NCBI GenBank assembly: GCA_947567625.1
Contig: CANONN010000025.1
Coordinates: forward strand, 1-50,135
Reading direction: 5' to 3'
Source of the DNA: an uncultured Roseburia sp.
GTDB taxonomy: Bacteria; Bacillota; Clostridia; Lachnospirales; Lachnospiraceae
Length of the DNA: 50,135 nt
The position numbers were made by a program, and so were the translations under genes. Position 1 is the stretch's first letter. The number at the start of each line of letters is the position of its first letter. Below are positions 25,510-33,882 of this stretch, one piece after another. The notes below the pieces were generated by a model, which was not told where the DNA came from, searched no databases, and saw only the letters and a list, made by a program, of their open reading frames with translations.

Positions 25510-26466
25510 ATGGACGTTACGATTTTAAACTATCTGAATCAGGATTTTGTCGATCGTGTCAACCAGCATGCCGAAGCCAGGGCGGCCGCGCGCGCCGAAG
25601 CCGCACGCATCGCCGCCGAACAGGCAGCGAAGGAGGCGGCGGAGGCGCAGAGCAATGATTTTGCGTCCGTGCTGGAAAATGCCGCTTCCGAGACGGGCAG
25701 CACGTCGTCCCCCGTCGTCTGCCCCGAAAATCTGGCCGAGGTTTTCACGGAAGCATCAAACACATACGGCGTCTCCGAGAAATTACTGATCTGCATGGCC
25801 AAAGCAGAGTCCAATTTTAATCCGGCTGCGGTCAGCAGCGCGGGCGCTATGGGCATCATGCAGCTGATGCCGGCCACCGCCTCCGCCTTAGGCGTCGCCA
25901 ACGCTTTTGACGCGCGCGAAAACATCATGGGCGGCGCATGCTTAATGGCGCAGCATCTTCAAAAATACCAGGGTAACGTCTCTTTGGCTCTCGCAGCATA
26001 CAACGCGGGCAGCGGCGCAGTCGACCAGTACGGCGGCATCCCGCCCTACGCGGAGACGCAGTCCTATGTGCAAAAAATACTCGGCTATATGGACACGGAG
26101 ATCACCGTTCCCGCCTACACCGGCGGCGCTTATGACACGACCGCCTCTACCCCTTCCGGCAATGCCTCCGCCGGCACTTCGGCCAATCCGTACAGCGACG
26201 CTGCGGCAGATACAGCGAGCCTAGACGCGCTGTCCGCCCTGACCGGTGAGGACCGCGACCGGGCAAACGCCGCGATCGAAAGCTATTTCGCATCGCAGAA
26301 TATCAGTCTCGCCAAACTGCAGAAGCTGATTTTAGCAATCCGTGCAGAGGAAGACGGCGAGCCCCAGGATACGGCATCAGCCGAGGCCCTGACCCAGGAC
26401 ACCGCAGGCCAAAAGCAGTTTGAAGTCACGGTCTCGCAGGGAATCGACAACGATACTGCTTTGTAA
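25510..26466 (+). CDS. Lytic transglycosylase (SLT domain)
   Basis: A 318-residue protein that should cleave peptidoglycan. The SLT domain covers about residues 75-200: catalytic Glu100 in AKAESNFNP, then GAMGIMQLMPATA, NIMGGACLMAQHLQKYQGNVSLALAAYNAG and YAETQSYVQKI. Residues 15-50 are alanine/glutamate rich and probably coiled coil. There is no signal peptide or membrane segment, as also known in the Bacillus protein CwlQ (YjbJ), so export must differ or act through cell lysis or a flagellar-type route. The tail is disordered (Ala/Thr/Ser rich). AAGG stands 8 nt before ATG 25510; the longer frame lacks support. Single gene, convergent with aguB. Confidence 0.9.
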   Translation: MDVTILNYLNQDFVDRVNQHAEARAAARAEAARIAAEQAAKEAAEAQSNDFASVLENAASETGSTSSPVVCPENLAEVFTEASNTYGVSEKLLICMAKAESNFNPAAVSSAGAMGIMQLMPATASALGVANAFDARENIMGGACLMAQHLQKYQGNVSLALAAYNAGSGAVDQYGGIPPYAETQSYVQKILGYMDTEITVPAYTGGAYDTTASTPSGNASAGTSANPYSDAAADTASLDALSALTGEDRDRANAAIESYFASQNISLAKLQKLILAIRAEEDGEPQDTASAEALTQDTAGQKQFEVTVSQGIDNDTAL

Positions 26467-26496
26467 ATAGCATTGATAAAAATAGAAAAAACAGAA

Positions 26497-27390
26497 TTAT
26501 TTTAAATCGCACTCCATCCCGGCTAATAACCGATATGCTCCCGGCCGCCTGTCGCGAAACAGGCCCCATTCCAGCCGTTTTGCGTCCAGGTCGCACAGAT
26601 CATATTCGTGTATCAGAATTTCTTCCTGATCTCTGGAGGCGCTCTTTATCAGCTCCCCCGTCGCGTCGGTGAGAAACGAGGAGCCATAAAATACCAGCGA
26701 AGAGCTCTGCCCGCCGTTTTCTTCGGAAGGTTTTACGCACTCCTCTCCAATCCGGTTCGCCGCAGCAACCGGCATCAGATTGCAGGCGGCATGTCCCTGC
26801 ATACAGCGTCTCCAATGAGGCATACTGTCGCACGCTAAGATCGGCTCGGAACCGATCGCAGTCGGGTACAGTAAGAGCTCGGCTCCCTTAAGCGCCATCG
26901 CGCGCGCCGTCTCCGGGAACCACTGATCCCAGCAGATTCCAACGCCGATTCTGGCATATCTCGTCTCAAACACACGAAATCCCGTATCCCCGGGCGTAAA
27001 ATAAAATTTTTCCTGGTAATAATGATCGTCGGGAATGTGCGTCTTACGGTAGACGCCAAGCACGCTCCCGTCCGCGTCGATGCAGGCAACGGAATTATAA
27101 AGCTGGTTGGCCTCCCGCTCATAAAAACTGATCGGCAGCACAATCCCTAACTCTTTTGCCAGTCTCACTCCCATCTGCACCGCGTCGTTTTCACTCACCG
27201 GCTTAGCAAAATGATAATAGTCATAACAGCGCTCCTGGCAAAAATACTGCCGCTCAAACAGTTCGGGCAGCAAGACAATCTCTGCCCCCTCCGCCGCCGC
27301 GAGCCGAATCTTTTGTTCGGCGTTCTCCAGGTTTTCTCTGATCTTTGTACTGCAGCGCATCTGAACGACTGCCAGCTTCACATTTCTCAT
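26497..27390 (-). CDS. aguB: N-carbamoylputrescine amidase
   Basis: A 297-residue nitrilase-family enzyme that hydrolyses N-carbamoylputrescine to putrescine, CO2 and ammonia. The Glu-Lys-Cys triad is visible: Glu43 in LLPELFERQYF, Lys116 in YRKTHIPDDHYYQEKFYF, Cys153 in GICWDQWFPE. The length suits AguB. ATG 27390 has GAGAGGAG at 7 nt; the frame extends upstream without support. It follows aguA after 29 nt and is the last gene of the polyamine operon, which fixes its substrate with good confidence. Confidence 0.95.
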   Translation of the reverse strand: MRNVKLAVVQMRCSTKIRENLENAEQKIRLAAAEGAEIVLLPELFERQYFCQERCYDYYHFAKPVSENDAVQMGVRLAKELGIVLPISFYEREANQLYNSVACIDADGSVLGVYRKTHIPDDHYYQEKFYFTPGDTGFRVFETRYARIGVGICWDQWFPETARAMALKGAELLLYPTAIGSEPILACDSMPHWRRCMQGHAACNLMPVAAANRIGEECVKPSEENGGQSSSLVFYGSSFLTDATGELIKSASRDQEEILIHEYDLCDLDAKRLEWGLFRDRRPGAYRLLAGMECDLK

Positions 27391-27419
27391 CCTCTTGCTC
27401 CTCTCTGTCAAACAATCAC

Positions 27420-28760
27420 TCACACAGGTATCTGCTGTGTGATGCAATGAATATTTCCGCCGCCTACCAGAATATCTCTGGCAGAAACGGGCACGACCCT
27501 GCGGCCGGGATTTAAGCGCTCCATGATTGCGACCGCCAGCCGGTCGCTCTCTGTGTTTTCTCCTCCAAAAACGGGCATCACCACCGCATTATTGGAAAAA
27601 TAGAAATTGACATAGGAAGCCGCCAGCCGCTCCCCCGCTTCGCGCATATCCTCTCCCGGCGCAAACGAATATCCGCCCAGATCTTTTTCCTGTACACAGA
27701 CCGGGTGTCTGGGAATCGGCAGCTTATGAACCGTGATCTTTCTTCCTCTGGCATCCGTCTCACGCTCCAGATAGGACAGGTCGGCCGCCGACATCGGATA
27801 TTGCGGGTCATCCGCATCGTCCGTCCACGCGAGAACCACTTCCGCCGGCCGTATGAACGCACACACATTATCCACATGCTCGTTGGTCTCATCCCCGTAT
27901 ATGCCAAAAGGCAACCACAATACTTTCCGGGCCCCAGTATGCTTCTTTAATCTTGATTCTATTTCTGCTTTTGTCAGTCCCGGATTCCTGCCTTTGCTGA
28001 GCAGGCAACGCTCTGTCACTAAGAGCGTGCCCTCGCCGTCGCTGTGTATCGAGCCGCCCTCTAATACAAACGGCGACGCGTCATAGATGTGGTAGCCGTA
28101 ATTTTTTGCAAAAAAAGACGCGAAAGCGTTATCTTTTTCCCATGATGCATATAATCCGTCATAATCGCCGCCCCACGCGTTAAACTCCCAGTTGACCGCG
28201 CAGACCTGCCGCTCCTGCTTTTTCTGCTCATCGACCGCGCCCAGTGACGCAGCCGCCCCCGGATTGCCCACGCCTCCTTTTTTTCTCTTTATCGTGAAAT
28301 CCTCTGGCTCAGCCGCCTCCAGATTTCCTGCGGCTCCTTTTTTTCTCTTTACCACGAAAGTCGGCGCTACGTCCCTGGCCCAGGCGTCGTCCGTCTCCGC
28401 CAGAAAAATCTCCACGTTCGCGCGCCAACGCTCTTTGTCTGATTTTTGATATACGGCGCACATCCCGCGCGCCAGAACGTAGCGCTCTGTACCGTGCGGC
28501 AGCCTCTCGGCGTGATCGTTTAGCAGCATAGCGACCGCCGAAGCGATACACTCCTTTCCCGCCGCCACATATACGCGCTCGCTCCCCGCGATCGCGGCTA
28601 TTACATTGGCAAAAGCTTCCCGCGCGGCCCGGGCCCCATACGGCCACGACCCCGGGCGCGCCGGCCAGATCAAGATACACCCGCTGTGCCGCTCAAACTC
28701 CGCTGGCATATAGTACCCGTCTGCTGCCGGCGTACTGCCTTTTATCACTCTCTCATCCAT
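27420..28760 (-). CDS. aguA: Agmatine deiminase with an internal repeated insertion
   Basis: AguA converts agmatine to N-carbamoylputrescine and ammonia. The guanidine-modifying fold is clear: YYMPAEFERHSGCILIWPARPGSWPYGA at the start, WARDVAPTFV, NWEFNAWGGDYDGLY, FVLEGGSIHSDGEGTLLVTERCLL and, at the end, GGGNIHCITQQIPV with the catalytic Cys. At 446 residues it exceeds the usual length of about 365-380, because about 50 residues with two tandem 20-residue repeats lie between APTFV and the NWEFNAWGG block. ATG 28760 has GGGAGG at 5 nt. An upstream in-frame ATG at 28784 belongs to a set of SD-ATG repeats in the leader. Confidence 0.95.
   Translation of the reverse strand: MDERVIKGSTPAADGYYMPAEFERHSGCILIWPARPGSWPYGARAAREAFANVIAAIAGSERVYVAAGKECIASAVAMLLNDHAERLPHGTERYVLARGMCAVYQKSDKERWRANVEIFLAETDDAWARDVAPTFVVKRKKGAAGNLEAAEPEDFTIKRKKGGVGNPGAAASLGAVDEQKKQERQVCAVNWEFNAWGGDYDGLYASWEKDNAFASFFAKNYGYHIYDASPFVLEGGSIHSDGEGTLLVTERCLLSKGRNPGLTKAEIESRLKKHTGARKVLWLPFGIYGDETNEHVDNVCAFIRPAEVVLAWTDDADDPQYPMSAADLSYLERETDARGRKITVHKLPIPRHPVCVQEKDLGGYSFAPGEDMREAGERLAASYVNFYFSNNAVVMPVFGGENTESDRLAVAIMERLNPGRRVVPVSARDILVGGGNIHCITQQIPV
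28239..28358 (-). repeat. Tandem 60-bp duplication inside aguA
   Basis: Two adjacent 60-bp units encode FVVKRKKGAAGNLEAAEPED and FTIKRKKGGVGNPGAAASLG. The DNA AAGAGAAAAAAAGGAG is identical in both. The units fall in a surface loop position relative to standard AguA and are basic, Gly/Ala-rich. Confidence 0.9.
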
Positions 28761-28770
28761 CGACGCCTCC

Positions 28771-28860
28771 CAAAAAACTGGCATGTTCGCTTCCTAAATA
28801 GCTGATATGTTTGTCTCTCTAAAAAACTGCCATGTTTGCCTCCAAAATGGTGCCATATGC
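28771..28860 (-). repeat. Imperfect 25-bp tandem repeats with SD-ATG micro-ORFs in the aguA leader
   Basis: Three units of about 25 bp (28771-28794, 28795-28819, 28820-28843) share the pattern GGAGGCAAACATGGCAGTTTTTTAG on the minus strand with changes. Unit three encodes M-A-V-F-stop behind a perfect GGAGG; unit two has ATA in place of ATG; unit one gives M-P-V-F and runs on into aguA in frame. A degenerate fourth unit precedes them. They occupy most of the 135-nt gap between the carboxynorspermidine decarboxylase and aguA. Confidence 0.6.
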
Positions 28861-28895
28861 CATAATAGTGGCCATACAGCAGATTGCACAGCCGC

Positions 28896-30041
28896 TTACG
28901 ACAATCGCCCCTTGAAATCTTCGTATCCAAACTGCCGGATCATCTGCACCTCCCCGTTTTCATGCAGCAATGCGATCGAGGGCAGCGGTATCCCGTTAAA
29001 CGTGTTATTTTTCACCATAGAATAAATGGCCATATCCTCAAATACCAGCCGGTCCCCGACGTTAATTTTGCGCGCAAAGCTGTAGTCGCCGATCACATCC
29101 CCGGCCAGGCAGGTGAGTGAGGACAGGCGGTATGTGAAAGGCTTCTCCCCCGCCGGATAAGCGTCGCGCAGTGGAGGCCGATAGGGCATCTCAAGCACGT
29201 CCGGCATATGGCAGGCAGCCGAGGCGTCTAAAATTAAAATCTGCATTTCATTTTCTACAATATCCTCGACGGTCGTCACCAGATACCCGGCGCCAAGCGC
29301 GACGGCCTCGCCGGGCTCCAGATATACCTGCAAATCGTATGTCTGTTTGATATATCTTATCAGTTCTTTTAACTTTTCGATCTGGTAGCCATCACGGGTG
29401 ATATGATGTCCTCCGCCCATATTGAGCCATCTGACCTGACGCAAATAGGGAGCAAACTTTTCCTCCAGCGCATAAAATGTGGCCGCAAGATCACCCGCAT
29501 CCTGCTCACAGAGCGTGTGAAAGTGAATCCCCTCGATATCCTCCGGCAGCGTTTCGCCAAACTGACCGAAAAATTTTTCATATATCATGCCCAGGCGGGA
29601 ACCGGGCGCGCAGGGGTCATAAATCGCATGGCCCTCCTGTGTGGAGTATTCCGGGTTGACACGAATCCCGATGCTCACGTTTTCATGCCCCGTTACAAGC
29701 TCTCTGTGCTTTTGATACTGTGCGTAGGAGTTGAAAATGATGTGATCGCAGAGCTTCACCAGCTCTCTCATGTCCTCCTCTTTGTACGCGGGCGCAAACA
29801 CATGATTCTCTTTGCCCATCTCCTGTGCGCCGAGACGCGCTTCATAGAGGCCGCTGGCCGTCGTGCCGCTTAAGTATGCTCCGATCAACGGATACAGCGA
29901 ATACATAGAAAATGCCTTCTGCGCCAAAAGGATATGACAGCCGGCATCGCGCTCCAACTGTTGCAATATTTTTAAGTTGTCTTTTAATTTTTTCTCGTCC
30001 ACCACATAACACGGGGTGGGCAGTTCATTCCACTTTAACAT
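28896..30041 (-). CDS. nspC: Carboxynorspermidine/carboxyspermidine decarboxylase
   Basis: A fold-III PLP decarboxylase (about 381 residues) that removes CO2 from carboxynorspermidine or carboxyspermidine. LPTPCYVVDEKKLKDNLKIL opens the protein, the PLP lysine is in HILLAQKAFSMYSLYP, followed by GTTASGLYEARLG, HFHTLCEQD, WLNMGGGHHITRDGY, EPGEAVALGAGYLV and the C-terminal LTCLAGDVIGDYSF, all typical of this family. The start is taken at 30041 with AGAGG at 5 nt, since family members begin shortly before the LPTPCY block; ATG 30044 or 30077 are alternatives. A hairpin (30061-30098) would cover the upstream ATG. It lies between its dehydrogenase partner and aguA. Confidence 0.93.
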   Translation of the reverse strand: MLKWNELPTPCYVVDEKKLKDNLKILQQLERDAGCHILLAQKAFSMYSLYPLIGAYLSGTTASGLYEARLGAQEMGKENHVFAPAYKEEDMRELVKLCDHIIFNSYAQYQKHRELVTGHENVSIGIRVNPEYSTQEGHAIYDPCAPGSRLGMIYEKFFGQFGETLPEDIEGIHFHTLCEQDAGDLAATFYALEEKFAPYLRQVRWLNMGGGHHITRDGYQIEKLKELIRYIKQTYDLQVYLEPGEAVALGAGYLVTTVEDIVENEMQILILDASAACHMPDVLEMPYRPPLRDAYPAGEKPFTYRLSSLTCLAGDVIGDYSFARKINVGDRLVFEDMAIYSMVKNNTFNGIPLPSIALLHENGEVQMIRQFGYEDFKGRLS

Positions 30042-30060
30042 CATGCCCTCTTTTATAACA

Positions 30061-30098
30061 GGCGCAGGAATCTTCATCAAAGAGAAGTCTCCTGCGCC
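30061..30098 (-). promoter_or_regulatory. Hairpin at the nspC translation start region
   Basis: GGCGCAGGA and TCCTGCGCC form a perfect 9-bp stem around a 20-nt loop, with an inner CTTC/GAAG pairing. On the minus strand it holds AGGAG in the 5' arm and an in-frame ATG (30077) near the loop, so it would mask that upstream start. No U run follows, so it is not a normal terminator. Confidence 0.55.
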
Positions 30099-30140
30099 AA
30101 TCCAGACTCAAAAAATCTATAAAATATTATTGTGGTTTAA

Positions 30141-31400
30141 CTAATCTACCAGCTGTGGGTTCTCTTCGACAACCCACGGCAGTCCATACTGGTTTAACAT
30201 ATCCATAAACGGGTCTGGATCGAATTCTTCAATATTAAAGACCCCATCCTTATCCCACACCTTGTCGACAATCAGCGCCGCGCCGATCATGGCCGGCACC
30301 CCGGTCGTATAGGAAATGGCCTGTGAGCCGACCTCACGGTAACATTCCTGATGATCACAGACATTGTAGATATAGATGGTTTTCTCTTTTCCGTCCTTTT
30401 TACCGGTAAAAATACAGCCGATATTGGTCTTGCCGACCGTTCTAGGCCCCAGGGAAGCGGGGTCCGGCAGGAGCGCGCGCAAAAACTGAATCGGCACGAT
30501 CTCTCTTCCCTCATACGAAATCGGCGAAGTGGACAACATGCCCACGTTCTCCAAACACTTCATATGGGTCAGATAACTCTGTCCGAACGTCATAAAGAAA
30601 CGAATCCTCTTTACGCCGGGTATGTTTTTCGCCAGCGATTCGATCTCTTCATGGTGAAGCAGATACATGTCCTTCTCGCCGACTTCCGGGAAATCATAGA
30701 CTCTTTTTATCTCCATCGGCTCCGTTTCCACCCAATGGCCGTCCTCCCAGTAGGAGCCGTTGGCCGAAACCTCGCGAAGATTAATCTCCGGGTTAAAATT
30801 TGTCGCAAACGGGTAGCCGTGGTCGCCGCCGTTACAGTCTAAGATATCAATATACTCGATCTCATCAAAGTAATGTTTAAGCGCATATGCCGAGAATACG
30901 CTCGTGACGCCGGGGTCAAAGCCGCTGCCGCACAGAGCGGTAATCCCCGCCTGCCGAAAACGTTCCTGATAGGCCCACTGCCAGGAATAGTCGAAATACG
31001 CGGTAAATCCCGCCTCTTTGCAGCGTTTCTCGTAAATTTCCCTCCAGACAGGGTCATCGGTATTCTCCGGCTCATAATTTGCAGTGTCGATATAGTCCAC
31101 CTTGCACGCAAGACAGGCGTCCATGATCGTCAAATCCTGATAGGGGAGCGCGACATTGAGCACGGCATCCGGCTGATACGAATCGATCAGTTTGATCAGT
31201 TCGTCCACGTTGTCGGCATCGACCTGCGCCGTTGTGATCTGTGTGTCGGTCGTCCCCGCCAGTTTTTCCTTTAACGCGTCACATTTTGACTTTGTCCTGC
31301 TGGCAATGCAGATTTCCGAAAAAGTTTTGCTGTTCTGACAGCATTTGTGGATTGCCACGCCGGCAACCCCGCCGCAGCCGATGATTAGTAATCTTCCCAT
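30141..31400 (-). CDS. lys1-like: Carboxynorspermidine synthase (saccharopine dehydrogenase family)
   Basis: A 419-residue NAD(P)H enzyme that reductively condenses a diamine with L-aspartate semialdehyde to the carboxy-polyamine. The Rossmann motif IGCGGVAGVAIHKC (about 6-19), the SRTKSKCDALK block and the family sequences DYIDTANYEPENT, YFDYSWQWAYQERF and LCGSGFDPGVTSVFSAYA are those of the carboxynorspermidine dehydrogenase branch. Context (speA, decarboxylase, aguAB) supports use of putrescine. GAGAGGGGAAA precedes the ATG. It is separated from speE by 102 nt containing two short GC-rich hairpins. Saccharopine dehydrogenase proper is excluded by context. Confidence 0.92.
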   Translation of the reverse strand: MGRLLIIGCGGVAGVAIHKCCQNSKTFSEICIASRTKSKCDALKEKLAGTTDTQITTAQVDADNVDELIKLIDSYQPDAVLNVALPYQDLTIMDACLACKVDYIDTANYEPENTDDPVWREIYEKRCKEAGFTAYFDYSWQWAYQERFRQAGITALCGSGFDPGVTSVFSAYALKHYFDEIEYIDILDCNGGDHGYPFATNFNPEINLREVSANGSYWEDGHWVETEPMEIKRVYDFPEVGEKDMYLLHHEEIESLAKNIPGVKRIRFFMTFGQSYLTHMKCLENVGMLSTSPISYEGREIVPIQFLRALLPDPASLGPRTVGKTNIGCIFTGKKDGKEKTIYIYNVCDHQECYREVGSQAISYTTGVPAMIGAALIVDKVWDKDGVFNIEEFDPDPFMDMLNQYGLPWVVEENPQLVD

Positions 31401-31502
31401 TTTCCCCTCTCATTCTGCCGCTACCGCGGCTTAACATTTATTACTAGACAAAGGATTCCCTCTGCTATTGTGTCGGCGGCACGCGCCCCAACCGTCGGGC
31501 GT

Positions 31503-32375
31503 CTAATGTTTGCCGCTCTTTCTGCCCTCTTCCTCCTCGAGCATGTCCTCCACATATTTTGGCAGCATGAATGCCCCTTTATGCAGGTTGGTCGTATAAT
31601 ACCAGGTCAAAATCCCCCGCTGTTTCCAGCGGTCGACGTCCAAATCCGCCAGCGGATGATATTTTCTGGATGCAAACCCAAACAGCCAGTATCCCGAAGA
31701 GCAGGTGGGAATGTGGGCCTGATAGACGCGGCTGATCGGAAAGCTATGACTGGCTTTCCGATGCATAAACCTGCACGACTCCTCATCGCCGTCGTAAAAC
31801 GGGCTCCCGTGCTGGTATACCATAATGCCGTCCTCATTTAAGGCGCGGTAACAGTTTCCGTAAAATTCCTTGGTAAACAGCCCGGCCGTGTGCCCCAGCG
31901 GGTCGATGGCATCATTGATAATCAAATCGTACTGATCGTGCTTGTTCCGCAGATAGCGCAGGCCGTCCTCATAGAACACCCGCACCCGCTCATCCTCCAG
32001 GCCGCAGGCATTGTCGGGGAAAAACTCTTTGCAGACGTCCACAAACACATGGTCAGGCTCCACCACATCGATCTCCTCAATCTCTTCGTAATGGGCTAGC
32101 TCCCTGGCAACGCCGCCGTCGCCTCCTCCGATCACAAGCACTTTTTTTACATGTGGATGTACCGCCATCGGCACATGAACAATCATTTCATCATAGATAA
32201 ACTCGTCCGCCTCCGAAAATACGATACTGCCGTCAGAGCTTAAGAATCTGCCAAATTCCTTTGATTCAAATACGTCAATCCGCTGAAACTCCGTCTGCTC
32301 CCCGAACAGCTGCTTTTCCACTTTCACGGACACTTTCACATTTTCCGTGTGATAATCCGAAAACCATAATTCCAC
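31503..32375 (-). CDS. speE: Spermidine synthase-like aminopropyltransferase
   Basis: A 290-residue enzyme of the polyamine aminopropyltransferase family, which moves aminopropyl from decarboxylated S-adenosylmethionine to a diamine. The N-terminal beta domain WFSDYHTENVKVSVKVEKQLFGEQTEFQ, the nucleotide loop IGGGDGG (about 82-88) and catalytic Asp155 and Asp158 in NDAIDPLG are present. Two departures: the gate motif usually YHEM reads YDEM (61-64), and DSTDP reads DAIDP. No speD, the source of the co-substrate, is in the window. AGGAG lies 7 nt before the ATG, and the gene starts 29 nt after speA. Confidence 0.92.
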   Translation of the reverse strand: MELWFSDYHTENVKVSVKVEKQLFGEQTEFQRIDVFESKEFGRFLSSDGSIVFSEADEFIYDEMIVHVPMAVHPHVKKVLVIGGGDGGVARELAHYEEIEEIDVVEPDHVFVDVCKEFFPDNACGLEDERVRVFYEDGLRYLRNKHDQYDLIINDAIDPLGHTAGLFTKEFYGNCYRALNEDGIMVYQHGSPFYDGDEESCRFMHRKASHSFPISRVYQAHIPTCSSGYWLFGFASRKYHPLADLDVDRWKQRGILTWYYTTNLHKGAFMLPKYVEDMLEEEEGRKSGKH

Positions 32376-32404
32376 ATTTGCTCTCCTATTTTCCTCTGCC
32401 TGTT

Positions 32405-33874
32405 TTATTTCCAGACGCTCTTATCCTCGACGAGCACATTCAAGTACTCTACATTCAAATCCTCGGTGCCCTGCATCGAACACCCCTTTTCTTTTGCATA
32501 GTTAATATATTCGATGATTTCCTTTGTGATCATCTCACCCGGCGCCAAAATCGGGATACCCGGCGGATAGCACATCACAAATTCGCCGCAAACCCGCCCG
32601 GCCGTCTCCTGCAGCGGCAGCTTTTGCTTCTCAGAATAGAAGGCGGTCTGTGGAGAGACCAAAACGGTAGGATTGATATACTCGGTGTTCAACATTGCCG
32701 TCGGGTCCTTAGAATAGAGGCGCTTGATATCGGACAGCGCCCCCACCAGCCGTTCGATATCCTGTATCCGGTCGCCGATCGAGATGTATGCCAAAATATT
32801 GGCGATATCTCCAAGCTCGATCTGAATATCGTATTCATCCCGCAGCAGATCATACACCTCAATCCCTGCAAGACCGATATCCCTGGTATATACCGCAAGC
32901 TTTGTCACGTCAAAGTCGTAGACGCTGCCGCCGTTTATCATCTCTTTGCCGTAAGCGTAATAGCCGCCGATATCGTTGATTTCCTTTCTGGCGTATTCGG
33001 CCATCTGGCTCACACGCTTGAAAGATTCTTTTCCGCGCAGTACCAGATTGCGCCTGCTGATATCAAGGCTTGACATCAGCAGATAGGAGGCGCTCGTCGT
33101 CTGCGTCAGGTTGATGATCTGGCTCACATACTCCCAGTTGACATTTTTTCCGGTCAGCAGCAGAGAGCTCTGCGTCAGGCTCCCCCCCGACTTGTGCATG
33201 GAGACAGAGGCCATATCCGCCCCCGCATCCATCGCACACACCGGAAGCTGCTCTCCAAAATACAGATGTGTCCCGTGCGCCTCATCCACCAGCACCAGCA
33301 TATTGTGCTGATGTGCCAGTTTGACGATGGCGCGCAAATCCGAGCACACGCCATAGTAGGTTGGATTATTGACTAACACCGCCACCGCACCCGGATTCTC
33401 CACAATCGCCCGCTCGACCTCGGATATTTTCATGCCCAGCGATATGCCAAGCCTTGTATCGACTTCGGGGTTGACATACACCGGTACCGCGCCGCAGAGC
33501 ACCAGTGCGTTTATCACGCTTTTGTGCACATTGCGCGGCAAAATAATCTTAGAACCCACCCGGCAGACGGACAGCACCATGCTCTGAACGGCGGAGGTCG
33601 TTCCCCCGACCATAAAAAAGGCATGCTCCGCGCGAAATGCCTCTGCCGCCAAATCCTCCGCCTCCTTGATCACTGACACCGGATGGCAGAGATTGTCCAA
33701 AGGCTTCATAGAGTTGACATCTAAGCTGACGCACTTTTCCCCCAGCAGCTCCACAAGCTCCGGGTTTCCTCTCCCGCGCTTATGTCCCGGCACGTCAAAC
33801 GGTACCACACGCCGTCTTTTTAAATCTTCCAATGCCTCATACAGCGGGGCATGCATCTGTGGATTACGTTCCAT
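32405..33874 (-). CDS. speA: Arginine decarboxylase, aminotransferase-fold (Orn/Lys/Arg decarboxylase family)
   Basis: A 489-residue PLP enzyme resembling Bacillus SpeA. APLYEALEDLKRRRVVPFDVPGHKRG opens the protein, GGTTSAVQSM and VDEAHGTHLYFG follow, and the PLP lysine is Lys228 in SVSMHKSGGSLTQSS. The C-terminal PPGIPILAPGEMIT is also typical. The fold alone fits arginine, lysine or ornithine; arginine is favoured because aguA and aguB downstream consume agmatine. It is the first gene of the six-gene polyamine operon. AGAAAGG lies 16 nt before the ATG, inside a 16-nt element shared with lysA. Upstream on the same strand are a palindromic repeat and a structured RNA ending in a terminator. 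Confidence 0.94.
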   Translation of the reverse strand: MERNPQMHAPLYEALEDLKRRRVVPFDVPGHKRGRGNPELVELLGEKCVSLDVNSMKPLDNLCHPVSVIKEAEDLAAEAFRAEHAFFMVGGTTSAVQSMVLSVCRVGSKIILPRNVHKSVINALVLCGAVPVYVNPEVDTRLGISLGMKISEVERAIVENPGAVAVLVNNPTYYGVCSDLRAIVKLAHQHNMLVLVDEAHGTHLYFGEQLPVCAMDAGADMASVSMHKSGGSLTQSSLLLTGKNVNWEYVSQIINLTQTTSASYLLMSSLDISRRNLVLRGKESFKRVSQMAEYARKEINDIGGYYAYGKEMINGGSVYDFDVTKLAVYTRDIGLAGIEVYDLLRDEYDIQIELGDIANILAYISIGDRIQDIERLVGALSDIKRLYSKDPTAMLNTEYINPTVLVSPQTAFYSEKQKLPLQETAGRVCGEFVMCYPPGIPILAPGEMITKEIIEYINYAKEKGCSMQGTEDLNVEYLNVLVEDKSVWK

Positions 33875-33882
33875 CTATCTGA

